DNA from: Prinia subflava
Lineage: Eukaryota; Chordata; Aves; Passeriformes; Cisticolidae
Assembly: GCF_021018805.1 (NCBI RefSeq)
Contig: NC_086247.1
Span: forward strand, 144,762,378-144,826,377
Length of the DNA: 64,000 nucleotides
Direction of reading: 5' to 3'
Position 1 is the stretch's first letter, and the number at the start of each line of letters is the position of its first letter. A model generated the notes under the pieces. That model worked only from the letters and a program-made list of their open reading frames with translations. It did not search any database and had not been told where the DNA came from. The translations under genes were made by a program, and so were the position numbers. Below are positions 26,662 through 38,205 of this stretch, piece by piece.

Positions 26662-26916
26662 AGACTCTGATTAAAAATGTGCTGAAGGACCTGGAGAAGC
26701 ACCAAGTGAACGTGGAGAATCTCAGCTCAAGAGAGCTGGATGAAATCGCTGATACCATCGCCACGGCCATTCAAAGTGTTGACATTCAGGAGGAAACAGG
26801 AAAAAATGCTGGAAAAACTAAAGAAGACAAAACAGAAGCACAAATGAGGAAAGGAGATGCTCAAGGAAGGGCAGAGCTTCAGACTGGATTAATGGAAAAC
26901 AGTGTTAATATACCAG
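26662..26916 (+). CDS. PTPRN2: PTPRN2 coding exon D: helical pro-region segment
   Basis: A 255-bp exon with acceptor GATGCAG and donor GTATTA. Its first two bases join the G of exon C to make a Glu codon. Eighty-four codons follow, with one base left over, so the exon is symmetric (phase 1-1) and could be skipped without a frame shift. Residues T-L-I-K-N-V-L-K-D-L-E-K-H are followed by V-E-N-L-S-S-R-E-L-D-E-I-A-D. This aligns with human H-T-L-L-K-D-L and V-R-G-L-S-G-L-E-L-D-G-M-A-E as recalled. The spacing of hydrophobic residues suggests two amphipathic helices. The second half is Lys/Glu/Gln-rich, probably disordered, and rich in basic pairs or near-pairs. An upstream in-frame ATG at 26622 lies in the intron and is not a start. 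Confidence 0.93.
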
Positions 26917-28231
26917 GTATTAATTTTAGAAGTTAAGTACAGCAAAAGACAGCTACCCTAATTTTCCTCTACTGCTTCACTTTAGTGCTAGACTTCTAAA
27001 TATCTGTTTTAAACAAGATGGGAAGGAAAGTTTCTGTATTTCCTGAAAGACTGTGGAATTTTAGATTGTTGTTTTCTGTTTACAACAGGTTCTTAATTTA
27101 CCAGAAAAAATCTGTTTATGAACACTTGATCTCCAAGCTTCACGAACAAGATTGTGAAGTGATCACATCTAATTTCCTGTTCTTGAAAATGAGAAGTTTA
27201 AGCAAAATGATAATGGAAATTATTATATTATAAGATGTATTTTAAAATAAGCAGAGAAAAAATATGGTTAACAGATAATAAATTTTTAGCATGCCACAGT
27301 TACTTGCAGAAGAAATCTGTGACAAGGACAGGTACAAACCCACTCGTTCCCTTTCCTTCTCAGGGAATAAGAAGAGTTATTTTGGTTATTTGTTTCTGTC
27401 TGCAATATATTTTCCTGGTGATGCAGATTCAGGAGCTGCAGTAATTGCCATTAATGAGTGGATACACAGTGGAACATAAGTTACTGCTCATCCATTTTCT
27501 ATTTTAGGGATGTTGTAATATCTAGTATGCCAGAAATGTATACTGTAAGTCATAAAAAATGATTTTATTATTTTAACTGTCTGTTTTCAGGGTGTTATAC
27601 TGAAATCCTTACTAGTTAGGGATATTCTGGTTATTCTGATTGCCAGATTTTGTTGTAGATTAAAAGGGGCAAACTTGAGGATTTATCTTGAATCATGCTG
27701 AGAAAGATGAATGACATTCAGTTCACAAAGCAAAAAGCCAGTGTTATTTGACTGAGGTTAAGGATGTGACCGAATATTATCACTGTAATTAAGCCGTAGC
27801 ATGATTTTGATGAATGATATCTATTGAAATATGTCATTTTCTTCCACCAAAATACATATGAGGGAAATATGTTTCCTTTTCCTTTACTGTAAATATCCAT
27901 TCAGCAAGCTAAAGCCATTTCATTCTATTTTTTCTTCTCAGATATTGGTAAACTGATATGATGATTTGACACTTAATTAGCAAAATAACACTATTACATT
28001 GACTCTTCAAGTACTCTGTCTATTGATCTTGCATTAATTTGCTATCAAAGTGGGGTTAGGACAACGAAAAAAATTATACAGTGCTCCTTACTCTGCTCTT
28101 TCAGCTTTGATGTCTCAATATTTAAATCACACAAAAAAGCCACTGCTGAAAAGCAGCCTGTGAGAAGTCTTTGTTTTGTAAATGATGTCTGCCCTTCCTA
28201 ACTATATATTTGTGCTTTTCATATCCTACAG
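26917..28231 (+). other. PTPRN2: PTPRN2 intron D-E
   Basis: A 1,315-bp phase-1 intron of ordinary AT-rich sequence. No repeat family, RNA gene or additional exon was seen. It ends in a T/C-rich tract and acceptor ATCCTACAG. Confidence 0.8.
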
Positions 28232-28272
28232 ACAGTGGAGTGCATGAAGCCAGTGTGAGAGCTGATAAAGAG
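28232..28272 (+). CDS. PTPRN2: PTPRN2 coding exon E: 41-nt small exon
   Basis: A very small exon, too short to stand out as an open frame. It was found because the flanking exons need it for phase: D ends with one base and F starts in phase 0. Acceptor TCCTACAG precedes 28232. AC completes a GAC (Asp) codon, then thirteen codons read S-G-V-H-E-A-S-V-R-A-D-K-E to the donor GTAGAG. D-S-G-V-H matches the D-D-G-V-Q position of human PTPRN2, just before the conserved region of exon F. The length (41) is not a multiple of three, so skipping it would put exon F out of frame. The donor lacks G at +5. Confidence 0.85.
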
Positions 28273-29839
28273 GTAGAGTACCAGTGTTTTATCAAAACCA
28301 TATCTCAGAATATCAAGTTTCTGTGCAGTGGAAGACAAACACACTTCTGAAATATAAGATTCATTCTATGTTTTGTGTGGCTGTGATTCAATACCACACA
28401 TAGACATGTCGTTGTTGAACCACTGAAATGTTAAATGAGCATTTATTTAAACCTTCACCAAAATGAGTTTTGATGTTCAAAAAGCAAAATCAAGTCCTTT
28501 TCTAGAGAAAGGGGAACTTTTCTCTACTTTTTAAATAGACAGAATTCATAATAGATTCACAAAGTTCAGACAAATTCAGGCTTTTCCTCACACCAGTACA
28601 TTTTGAACATTGAGATGTTCTTGAAAATTCTTTTTCCTCCTGTCCTTTGGCTCTTAGTTCTGGGGAACATCAGAAGTATTTCAAAAGTTTGGCATTATAT
28701 CTTGTACCTTAGCTAGTAACATCAAAATTAGCATTGTAGTCCAGATTACTTTTACAATATTCCTCCTGAGCTTTAAATCATATCCTATGGACTGCTTTCC
28801 AATATTTAGCCATTTTTGAGTTATATTCATTTTTCTTTTTCTCAGTTTCATGGAGTAGAAAAATGTCAAGGGAATATTTTAAAAAACTGTATGAAACTTC
28901 TCCTACTATGTACTCTGTCAAAAGCTAGTACTGCAAGACTCATAAATGGGCAAATCCTCTTGTGTTCACAGTAAATTCTCTTCAGCCCTTCTACCAAGCA
29001 AGGAAAACACACACGGACAGTGTGGCAGGAGCTTTAAACACCCACATGGAAATCTTCAAGGAATGAAGTGCTGTAGTCACAACAGACTTGCAGGGGATCC
29101 CATGCATAAATTTCTTAGAGACAGTTTGTATAGGGAATGTCTGAATAGAACTCTTGTGACACGGATCAGAAAGTGCCCATTAGCTGTCGTTTCCTCCCAA
29201 ATGCTTGGCTGCAATAAAGTTATATAATGAATCTAGCCAATGAATTTTAACAGGCACCCGTTTTGACTTTGGCTCATTTGCTTATTGTTGATTTATTAGA
29301 CAGATTTTGGTTTTCTGTGATCCTGTGTTTAGCTTGTTGGATCACTCACATACAGTTTGTCACCATTCTAGAGATGAAGAAGGGAAACAGAATTGGTCAT
29401 ATAATATCTGTTCCTTTTCTGGTGTTATAACTTGTGAGACCCAAGAGTTATGAAAGTTTCCAGGCACAACCCAAGCATACTGATGGACACAGATTCTACT
29501 TTTTCTCCTTTTCATTAACTTCTCTGATAAAAATTTCATTTTCATTGGTGCTTAGACACACAGAAGCATAGATGTGTCTAAGTATTGTTTTGTTAAAAAG
29601 ACACATGGAAACAACTGGAAAAATATAGAGGCATAATTTAATGCTCTTTTATTATTACTGAATGAACAGCATGTTCTTAGCATAGTCTAGCAACTTAAAG
29701 AAATTAAGAAAATGACCGTGCAACAGTTGTATGAGTAGACTCTACCATATCAATAAGAGTTTGAAAAATTATATCCAGGTTTGGTGAGTGTAACCTTCCT
29801 GCATTTAGTTTTAAAAATAATATTTTTCTTTTAATACAG
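28273..29839 (+). other. PTPRN2: PTPRN2 intron E-F
   Basis: A 1,567-bp phase-0 intron of AT-rich unique sequence. Nothing recognisable was seen apart from the splice sites. A 93-codon open frame at 28946-29227 has no motif and no splice support. Confidence 0.8.
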
Positions 29840-30213
29840 GAGAACACTGCAAAATTAATTAGATTTTTGAATGAGAACGCATTAGCTGAAAATATTCATA
29901 AAGACCTTATTCCTGAAGAACCTACAAAGACAGAAACTAAGAAATCTGAAGAAACGGACTTTTCTTCCTCAGAAGAAATAAATGCTGGTGTGGAAAATGT
30001 AAAAAGTGAGACTTTCTCAAGGCAGCTGCCAACTGAAAAGAGCAGTGAATCTGACTCCAAAGAACCAAGCCAGACCAGCTACTGGATTAAGAACACTTTC
30101 ATGCAGGAAGGAAACTCCGATGAAAATCCTCAGAAAAACACAGCAGAAGGCTTGCAACTTGAAGTGAAATCTTCTGAGGAGAAAGAGTATGGCTACATTG
30201 TGACAGTGAAAGA
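29840..30213 (+). CDS. PTPRN2: PTPRN2 coding exon F: processing site and start of mature ectodomain
   Basis: A 374-bp exon with a T-rich tract and acceptor AATACAG, and a strong donor GTAAGT. It carries 124 codons plus two bases (phase 2). It opens E-N-T-A-K-L-I-R-F-L. A dibasic K-K at 29939-29944 is followed by S-E-E-T-D-F-S-S-S-E-E, then G-V-E-N-V-K-S. The exon ends L-Q-L-E-V-K-S-S-E-E-K and Y-G-Y-I-V-T-V. In human PTPRN2 as recalled, K-K-S-E, a serine/glutamate run, G-V-E-N-V-K-S, L-Q-L-E-V and G-Y-I-V-T occur in the same order, so this is the strongest identification in the window. The K-K pair lies where family members are cut by granule convertases to release the N-terminal fragment, which is known for the family and inferred here. 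The acceptor is a NAGNAG (CAG-GAG), so loss of one Glu by alternative use is possible. Confidence 0.97.
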
Positions 30214-31544
30214 GTAAGTACCGCAGCCAATTTGAATGGCATTTTTAACTGGGGAAAAGATAAAGTCATTGCACCTAATGAAATATGAATGTACAGGAGG
30301 AAAATGCCACAGGCCTGATTTTTAATACATCTGAAACTGTTTGGAACCTGTTCAGTACTTTGATGAAAATACAAGCAAACAGCTCCATTTTCTTACAGTT
30401 GCCTTTCCTGCCTTGCGGAGGACATTAAATTTGTAGGTCTTTCTCTTGGACCTCTCTCTATCTTCTCATGTTCTAGTGACCTTCCAATATGTCAGTAAGT
30501 GTGCTTATGGTTAGGATGCCAGCTTTAAATATTTGACTTGAAAGTAGTCTAAATATCAATGCCTGAGTCATTCCTTCAGAAAAACGACACACAATAATAA
30601 AGCACAGTATTTTCTCTGTGGTTTCATTTTGATCTGAAAATAACACGTATAGGAATCCAAACATCTCATATGCAGCTGGTTTAGAAAGAAAGACCTAATG
30701 ATTTCAGGTCGTGCCACTAATGAATTTGACATTTAATACTATACTTTCAAAAAAGCAACTTTAGCCCCCTAATGATAGAGGGTTCATTACAGGATTTGGG
30801 ATTTTAGAACCATGTGGGCACTTTTACATCCTTTTGCCCTCTGTGGAACAATGTTGTATTTGATTAGCGATCCTGACTCCTGTGAGAAATTGGGAATTTG
30901 TAGGATGAGCTTAGAAATCACTGACCAGCATCATAGAGAAACTGAGGCAGAAATTTCTTTAGCATGTATTGATTCTTTTGACTGACTTAACTTATTAATG
31001 GCATTGAAGGCAATAGGATTGTGGAGGATTCTTGTTTTTACTGTACTGTGATGCTTTGTAATGCATGTGGCTGCACATTAGAAACAGACCAGAAACTGGT
31101 GGAATACCCTTTAACTGCACCTCTTAATTCCTGCCTAGGAATGCTATGTGAAGAAGTATAAGACAGTTTTTCCCCAGCTCAGCACTACTTCCCTACTCCC
31201 CCCAGCTATTTTAGCTCGCATCAGTCTGGAAGACTCCTTTATTCCAAAGAGTATCTTAATGACACCATCTCCTTTGATTATCCAGACTTATTTGGCTCCT
31301 AAATGCAGTAAAGTTTAAATTCAGAGCTCTGTGAACTGGGAGACATTCTGAATTTCAGTGTTCACAACCCAGAGATTTTTCACTGTATCATCTTACCTGG
31401 TTTTCTTCCTAGCTAGTCTCCCGCTGATAGGTTTTCCCTGAATTATGTCTGTTATTCAGTGACACTTGCTGAAATCTTTGTCCAAAGATTCTTAGTTCTA
31501 GAGAAGTCCATATACACAAATGTAATTCTTTATCATTTTTAATG

Positions 31545-32057
31545 GTTTTTAACTGGCTGGATGGCCAGACCCAGAGAGTGGTGGGGAATGGAGTTACATC
31601 CATGGTTATAACTCTGGGCAGTCACAGGTGTGTTCCACAGGGCTCAGTACTGAAGCCAGTTCTCTTTAATATTTTTATTGATGATCTGGATGAAGGAATT
31701 AAGTGTGTCCTCAGTCAAATTTCAGATGGAAACCAAGTTAAGAGGGAGTGTTGATCTTTTGGAGGGCAGGAAGGCTCTGCAGAGAGAAAAGCCTCAACTT
31801 ACACCAGAGTGTAAGTTCATGTTCAAATGAAGTTAATGTTCAAATTGCATATTAGGAAAAACTTCACAGAAAAGGTTGTCAAGCTTTGAAATAGGCTATC
31901 CTGGGAAGTCACCATCCCTGGAGGTATTTAAAAGGCGTGTACATGTGTCACTTAGGGACATGATTTAGTGGCAGACTTGGCAGTGCTGGGTTAACAGTGG
32001 CACTCAATGGTCTTAGAAGTCTTTTCCAAACTAAATAATTCTGATCCTGTGATTCTG
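31545..32057 (+). mobile_element. CR1 LINE fragment, 3' end with reverse-transcriptase remnant
   Basis: The first part (about 31545-31745) translates to the C-terminal side of a CR1 reverse transcriptase. N-W-L-D-G, Q-R-V-V, V-P-Q-G-S-V-L, P-V-L-F-N-I-F-I-D-D-L and D-E-G-I-K-C are all in order. The catalytic F-A-D-D motif expected just after this has decayed to I-S-D-G, and the frame ends soon after. The second part is CR1 3' UTR, ending in the typical tail ACTAAATAATTCTGATCCTGTGATTCTG-like octamers at 32030-32057. Between them, near 31785-31850, much of the usual spacer and UTR is missing, so this is an internally deleted, inactive copy. It lies in the same orientation as PTPRN2. Confidence 0.92.
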
Positions 32058-35000
32058 CTCAGTGCTACAGCTGACATTTATAGGGAGAACAGCTCCCTGT
32101 TAGCTTCTGAGGTTTTGCAAGTATGATCCAAGGAGGTGTTACCACTGCTGCAGTGAACTCCATGAAATGCTAAGAAGATGCCAGCATTTAATTGTGCCAA
32201 AAACCAAAGATAAACATTTCCATCTAATACTTGAAGTAAAGATTTTTGATAAAGACTTGTCAAAATGACAGTCTGATTGTCAATGGCAGAAACAGTAGGT
32301 CACTCCTGCTGTGTTTGCCAAGTGACCTTTCAGATGGTTACAGCACTGCAATCCATACCAATCCATATTATCCATCAGGGCTAAGCTTTGGAATGAATTG
32401 ACACTTTCAGTGTAGAAAATTGTCCAGCAAATCCTCCTCTGTGCTGCTTCAGTACTTGATTATTCTGAGAAACCAATCAAATTAGTGATTTACTTTGTTT
32501 ACTCTCTTCTCTTTAAAAAAATTGCTATTCTGCCAGTGGAGTATTTGTGTAAGCTTTCTTTCTCAGCGTAATTGCTTTGATGTGTTTTATTAATTTTAAC
32601 TCTTAAATTCTAAAGTAATCTTATTTTTTAGAAGTAGTCTATGGGATGTTATTTTTATTGTATTCTACTTTTCCCTAGTTGTAAAGTACCTCTGTTATAG
32701 TTGGAGTACATCAGTGTGAGCTCTCCAACCAGAGAAGTCTTGCCTTTGGACTCTTTCTGTTTTCTGAAATTCTAGTTCTTCACATTTGGGAAAAGTTTTT
32801 TTGTTTCAAAGCGTGCCAATTCTTCCATTTGCTTGGCAGTATTTGCTCTAAAATGAGGGCCTAGATCCCACAATCAAAACATTTACACAGTGTTTAGTCT
32901 CCTGAGTGTCTCATGAGGAAACCCAAAGCTTGACTTTCCAGAACATGCAGTTCTTACCACCTCCAGTCAATCTAAATGTGAGCTGCTGCGTGCTCAGCAG
33001 TTTAAATAGCCAAGCTGGCAATGCAATTTCTCAAATATGGGATTGAGTAGCTAGACTTAAATCCACTAAGAAAAATCCTAGTTTGAAAGTTCATCTTTCC
33101 ACTGCTTATCTCAGTCCTTCAAGCTTAAAAATCAAGTCATGCTTGTCTGAAGCCATGCTTGGACATCTAATGCAGAGCAACCCGTGCTGTTTTGTGATGT
33201 ATCAGAAGGCTTGTGCTTGAAGGTTTTCATACCAATACTAGATCACAGACAGCTCGTGGCAGCTCTCTTAGCTTGGGAGCCAACTTCTGGCATTGTTGTA
33301 TTATGCATTTCCAGGAGAGTTCATGTTTTGTCATATGTTAGCTCTCAATTCCAGACTGCCTGTGTAAGATTGTATGGGCTGTAAATCTGTTCACGACACG
33401 TTCACCAAGCTGGATCCTGCATGCAGGGCTCTGCATTTCACTGCAGGTGGCTGCTCTTCTGCTCAGGTGCTGGGAAAAGAATGGGTCTTGTGTTCACAGT
33501 GCAAAATTGCTAGGGAATATGATTAGTCTGACCCATTTAACGTGCTGAAGGGTTGGGTTAATTGCAAGTGCTTGATATTATTTCTCCTCCTTTACAAATG
33601 TGATAAATGATACTGCTTTGCATATAATGATTACTTTCCTCAGGATGGCATTCGGGTTAGGACCCTGAAGCTGGGTTGTGCAGAAGTCTTGGTTTATTCC
33701 TCAAGTTTTCTGTTTTCCTAGGCAGGTCATTAAAGAATTGTATTTTTATGATCTTCATTATTTTTTCCCCTAACAGGTGGAAAAATTTTAATTGCATTTA
33801 AAAATTAAATTTAAAATAAATAGGAAAAATTAATCACAATATCTACAGCAATGAAGCAGGGCTGATAGGTTTTATCATTCTCAGTTACTAGAAGATCTTG
33901 ATGTTTCTTAGAAGCTAAACATTTATATTCCTTGAGGCTTTGCAGCTCTTTGTAAAAAATAATAACAGAATGTTCTTGTCTTTTAATACATATATTCAAA
34001 AAGAAACTCTGATTTGACCTTCTCTGTCTATCTCACTGTCCTTTTCGAAATCACTGTTCTACTTACAAGTGCACTTTATCACGGGAGATTTATGGATATT
34101 CATCACTTAATTTCTACAACTAGCTTTAAAAAGGAAGAGAAATTATAAACACACATAAACCAGAAAATCTGTTGCTACTGAAGTCTGTTAAAATCACCAA
34201 AGGACAGTATTGCTGACATTAGAAAAGAACTTAAATGTGAAATTTTTATCTCTGTTTTTTACTTCCTATGTATAACTCTTCCCTTGTATAAAAAAGCTCC
34301 ATGAATGTCCATCATTGATCTTAAAGCCAAAGGTTTTGCTTCTGACAACATAGCTTGACCCCCTATCTGAACAATACACATCTGATTAATACATGGAAAA
34401 TCCTTTCCTGTGAATTTATCCAGCAGGCATAATCTGTGTCTCAGCAGCAGAACTTGTAGGGAGACATAATTGTAGAATTTTCTGTTGCAAACTCTTCATG
34501 CATAATTATTCATGGTCCCTAGAGTTTTCTAGACATAAAATTTTGTTCCATCTATAATTCTTCAGTTTTCTTGTGATTCTTAGAAAGTGACAGAGATCAT
34601 ATGCCCCATATTACTGCTTCACTGCCTCAATTTTGACATTATATATTCCTACAGGAAAATGATACTTTGTGCTTCCTATTTATCCACAAGACAATAACAG
34701 AAAAGCAGTAGTTAATGTGGCTTTGTCACAGAGAGCAATAAATACCGCTTTTTATTTTTTGATGTGCGTGCTCATGTGTGTATTTTATTATCTATGTGCA
34801 GAGATCATATGATAATCTGTTCTACTTCAGCAGCCCTTAGCTTTTGTGCTTTCAAAATCTGTTGAAACATATTGTGACAGAACATGATTCTCACCTGCTG
34901 ATGTAGATCACTTCACAAGAGAAGAGTCCTTCCCAGTGTCCATCTTTCCCTCTTCAAAGGGCTTTGCTTTTCTACATATTTTCCTCTCTTTTTTTCAGGG

Positions 35001-35828
35001 ACCAGCTCTGCATTTATACCTCTAGAGGAACATAGAGGGAACAATTTCTGATTGATGTAGCTGACCAGCCAACGTGCTGCACCAGTGACAGTAATGGCAA
35101 GGTTCAGTCTGGTCCTGATGGAAGGGGCAGTTTTGGGAGGAGGCCCCAGGGGCACCACAAGGACTCCCTGAGTTCTGTTTTACTCCATTTAGCTGAACAG
35201 GAGTGGCTGCTGGCCTCGTTTCCCAGACCAGACATTCCCAGACACTCTCATTCCTCTCTCCATGCCTCTGTGCTGCTTTAGCATCCTGAGTCTGGGCCTC
35301 ACACGCCAGGTCTTTGGAAGAGCAGCTGGTCCAGGCACTCCACAAGCTCTCAGTGAGCAGCTTGAGGTCCCTCTGCTGACTCCAGAATATAGAATTGGGC
35401 ACATTAATTGTGCCCAAACTAAGGATGGGACTGTGCTTTGTTTTTATAAACAGTGGGAGTCGTTAAAACCCTGAGATGCTGCAATATCTCACAATAACAT
35501 ATGGTCAGTTCTTCTAGGATATCACAGTGTTTTTTGGGTAATTACCATTCAGGTCATTATGAAGCAGTAATGAATTTTAAACTTTTGAAATGAGTGAGAA
35601 CAAGAAAGCCAAAGATCAGGGTTCCTGGGAATCCAGCACATTGAATCATAGTGCACTCTATTATCTGACAGTACTTTTTCATCACTGCTGTTCTGCCCAG
35701 TCCTGGGAAGCTCAGATATAAAAATGCCATAATTTAATTTTCATGCCTTATTTTTTTTAATTTCTTAGCTTATATTATGTGTAAAAAATGTAAATGCTTG
35801 ATTGCTAAAAAATTAGCATGAAGTAATT

Positions 35829-36081
35829 TCATAAGTAGAAAACCAGGGAATAAATTTGGTTCTCTGGGCCACCTGTGTCAAGTTCTCACTAAAGAATGAC
35901 CTCCTAACATGTAACCTAAAACTGTTCCCTTTCAGTTTGGAGCAATTTCCCCTTGTCCTGATGAAGAGCCCCCTCTGGTTTCCTTGTAGGGCTCTCCAGA
36001 AAGCTGCTTTGAGGTCCCCACACAACCTTCCATTCTCTGGGTGGAACAACCCCAACCTCCTCAGCCTGTCTTCATAGGGGA
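35829..36081 (-). mobile_element. CR1 LINE fragment, 3' UTR part
   Basis: Read on the minus strand this gives the familiar CR1 3' UTR sequence. It runs from GAAGACAGGCTGAGGAGGTTGG-type sequence near 36070, through GACCTCAAAGCAGCTTTC near 36010 and GACAAGGGGAAATTG near 35950, to TTAGGAGGTCATTCTTTAGTGAG near 35900. The terminal octamer repeats are not seen, so the extreme 3' end is missing or has diverged. No intact reverse-transcriptase frame remains. The 80-codon minus-strand open frame over it is non-functional. Confidence 0.88.
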
Positions 36082-38039
36082 GTTCTTAATTATGCCTTAA
36101 TCCCTGTATGAATTAGTATTTGTGTTCCTTCAAGTCCTTTTTTGAACACTGTGCTGTAGGATATTCTTTGTTATTTTGCATTATAAATTGGTCTGGGCTT
36201 TATGCTGCCTTGAAGGAAAATGGAAAATATGAAGGAAGGGAATGAACAAAAAGTCAAAAGTGCATTAAAATGTATATCATCATTTGTCCTCAATCTCATT
36301 TACTAATTACTTGTATGAAGAAGTAACTTGATATGAAAGAACAGGTTTGCATTTTCAAGGCTTTTTTGCTTCAGAGATTGAGGATGCACGGCAAGCAAAC
36401 CCTGTAGCTGTTCCCAGCATTCAGCTTAAAATGCATTAGGGAGTACTTTGGTGGGGTCCATTTCAGCCTCAGAAGGGAGGGCAACACAATCACGGCACAG
36501 ATTATTGCCATTATTTCTGTGCTTCTGCAGGCGACAAAGCCTCTGTATGAATTTGTTACTATTAACACAGCTGGAGGTACTGAATGTTTGAAGTAATGCA
36601 AGCACAGGCTGGCACAGTGTCACACTTTGATTATAACTCCAGAGAGTTGATCCTTCTCAACTTCTCTCTCACTCTCCTGTTTCCAGGATGCTGTTATCTC
36701 CTCTGACCTTCAGAGCCCAACCACTGCCATTGATTTTTAGCAAGTGTCATTTGTGTTACAAATTGGTCTGGACTTGAATCTGTCTGTATTAAGAGGTTTA
36801 GATTCACACTTACTGATGGTGGGGAAAGAGGGAAAAAATTACAGAAAGTGGGAATTTGCTGAGCTGTCGAAACAGAAGTAAGCTTAAAAAGGTTTTATGA
36901 CTAATAAAGCCTTTGAGGAAACAAGCATGAAAAAATGAAAGTGCAGCCCAGTGCAATAAAATTGCAGTGTCCTTAAAATAATTACAATAACTGTGCTGTG
37001 AGGTCAGGCAGCTCTCAAACAATCCAGTGAATAACTCTGTACTTTGAAGTTATTTGGTTGCTCTCATGAATTCTGGATAAATGTGAACCATATACAAAAT
37101 TAATTATTATTTAACTCAATGTAAACACAGACTGTGTTCAAACAAAAATAAATCCATGAAATACATTCCTTCCCAAAGTCTTTACTGGAGATGTGTGTTC
37201 AAGATGTTTGAAGTTACACTGAAGCATGGACAAAACCCTCAGACTCAGACAGACAAGGCAGGCTGTTCTAACACTGTCGACTTAAAGCATCAGTGCCCAG
37301 GACTTTCATTATCGATTATCAGCTGAGTTACTCTCAGGGGCACTTCCAGACAAGAGAAATAAATACAATTTAAGGCGTCTTTTTTTTTCTTTTTTTAAAG
37401 CTTGGTAGGCTCAGAAATAATTTAATGGCAACACTATAAATTTGGTATTAAAAATGTTCCCAGTAGTCCTTGCCATGGCACTTACCTTCTATATGACCTG
37501 CAGCAAACCCCTCTAATGTCTTCATTTCTTCTCCGTTGTATGGATATTATACATTGTTCTTGTGATGGCTGAGACTTCCTTTGTGTCTAGAGAAGGAGGG
37601 GTAGGAGCTGGAGAAGGCTGGGTTTGGTACTTTATACTGATGGTTCCAGCCTGATGAGAATGGCAGTGGTGTCACTGTGCTGCCCTGTCTTTTCCAGCAG
37701 GCTGTGTGCCACCTGAGGTGGCAGGAGCACTCTCTCTGTCCTTGGGGCAGGAATAGGTGACTCCTTCTCCGTTAATTCCCTCCTCAGGCAGAGGTGACAT
37801 CCTTCCTTAGATTGTGAGGTGTGGGGCTCAGATGTTGGCCTAGCAGCTCCATGAGCCAGGCTTGGTAAATGACCTTTCACATCAGAGAACAGTGGAGTTG
37901 GTGCTCTAAAAAGAGCCATGAAGCCAATTCCCAGGAGACAGGAGTCAGTGGGAAAAGAGGAGTGAAAATCTCTAGTGGAACCTTGGTAAAGCTATGTCTG
38001 CTTGTTGCAGAACCATCAGAAACCCTCCCATGCCTCAGG

Positions 38040-38085
38040 TTTGTACACAAGGAGTTTGCACTGAAGTTTGCACACAAGGAGTTTC
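38040..38085 (+). repeat. Short tandem duplication
   Basis: Two adjacent copies of a word of about 25 bases. TTTGTACACAAGGAGTTT is followed at once by TTTGCACACAAGGAGTTT, with a few bases between. The copies differ by one base in the shared core. Confidence 0.8.
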
Positions 38086-38156
38086 ACATCAATGTTTCAT
38101 ACATCAGTAGCTGAGTTTCCCTTAATGTTGCTTGTTAAAATATTTACTAATCTTAG

Positions 38157-38205
38157 CAGAAAAAAAAAAGAAAGAAGAAAAAAGATAAAAACAAAATAGG
38201 GAAAT
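38157..38205 (+). repeat. A-rich run
   Basis: Roughly 50 bases of mostly A with scattered G (AAAAAAGAAAGAAGAAAAAAG-like). It may be a simple repeat. No retroposon body was recognised upstream. Confidence 0.75.
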
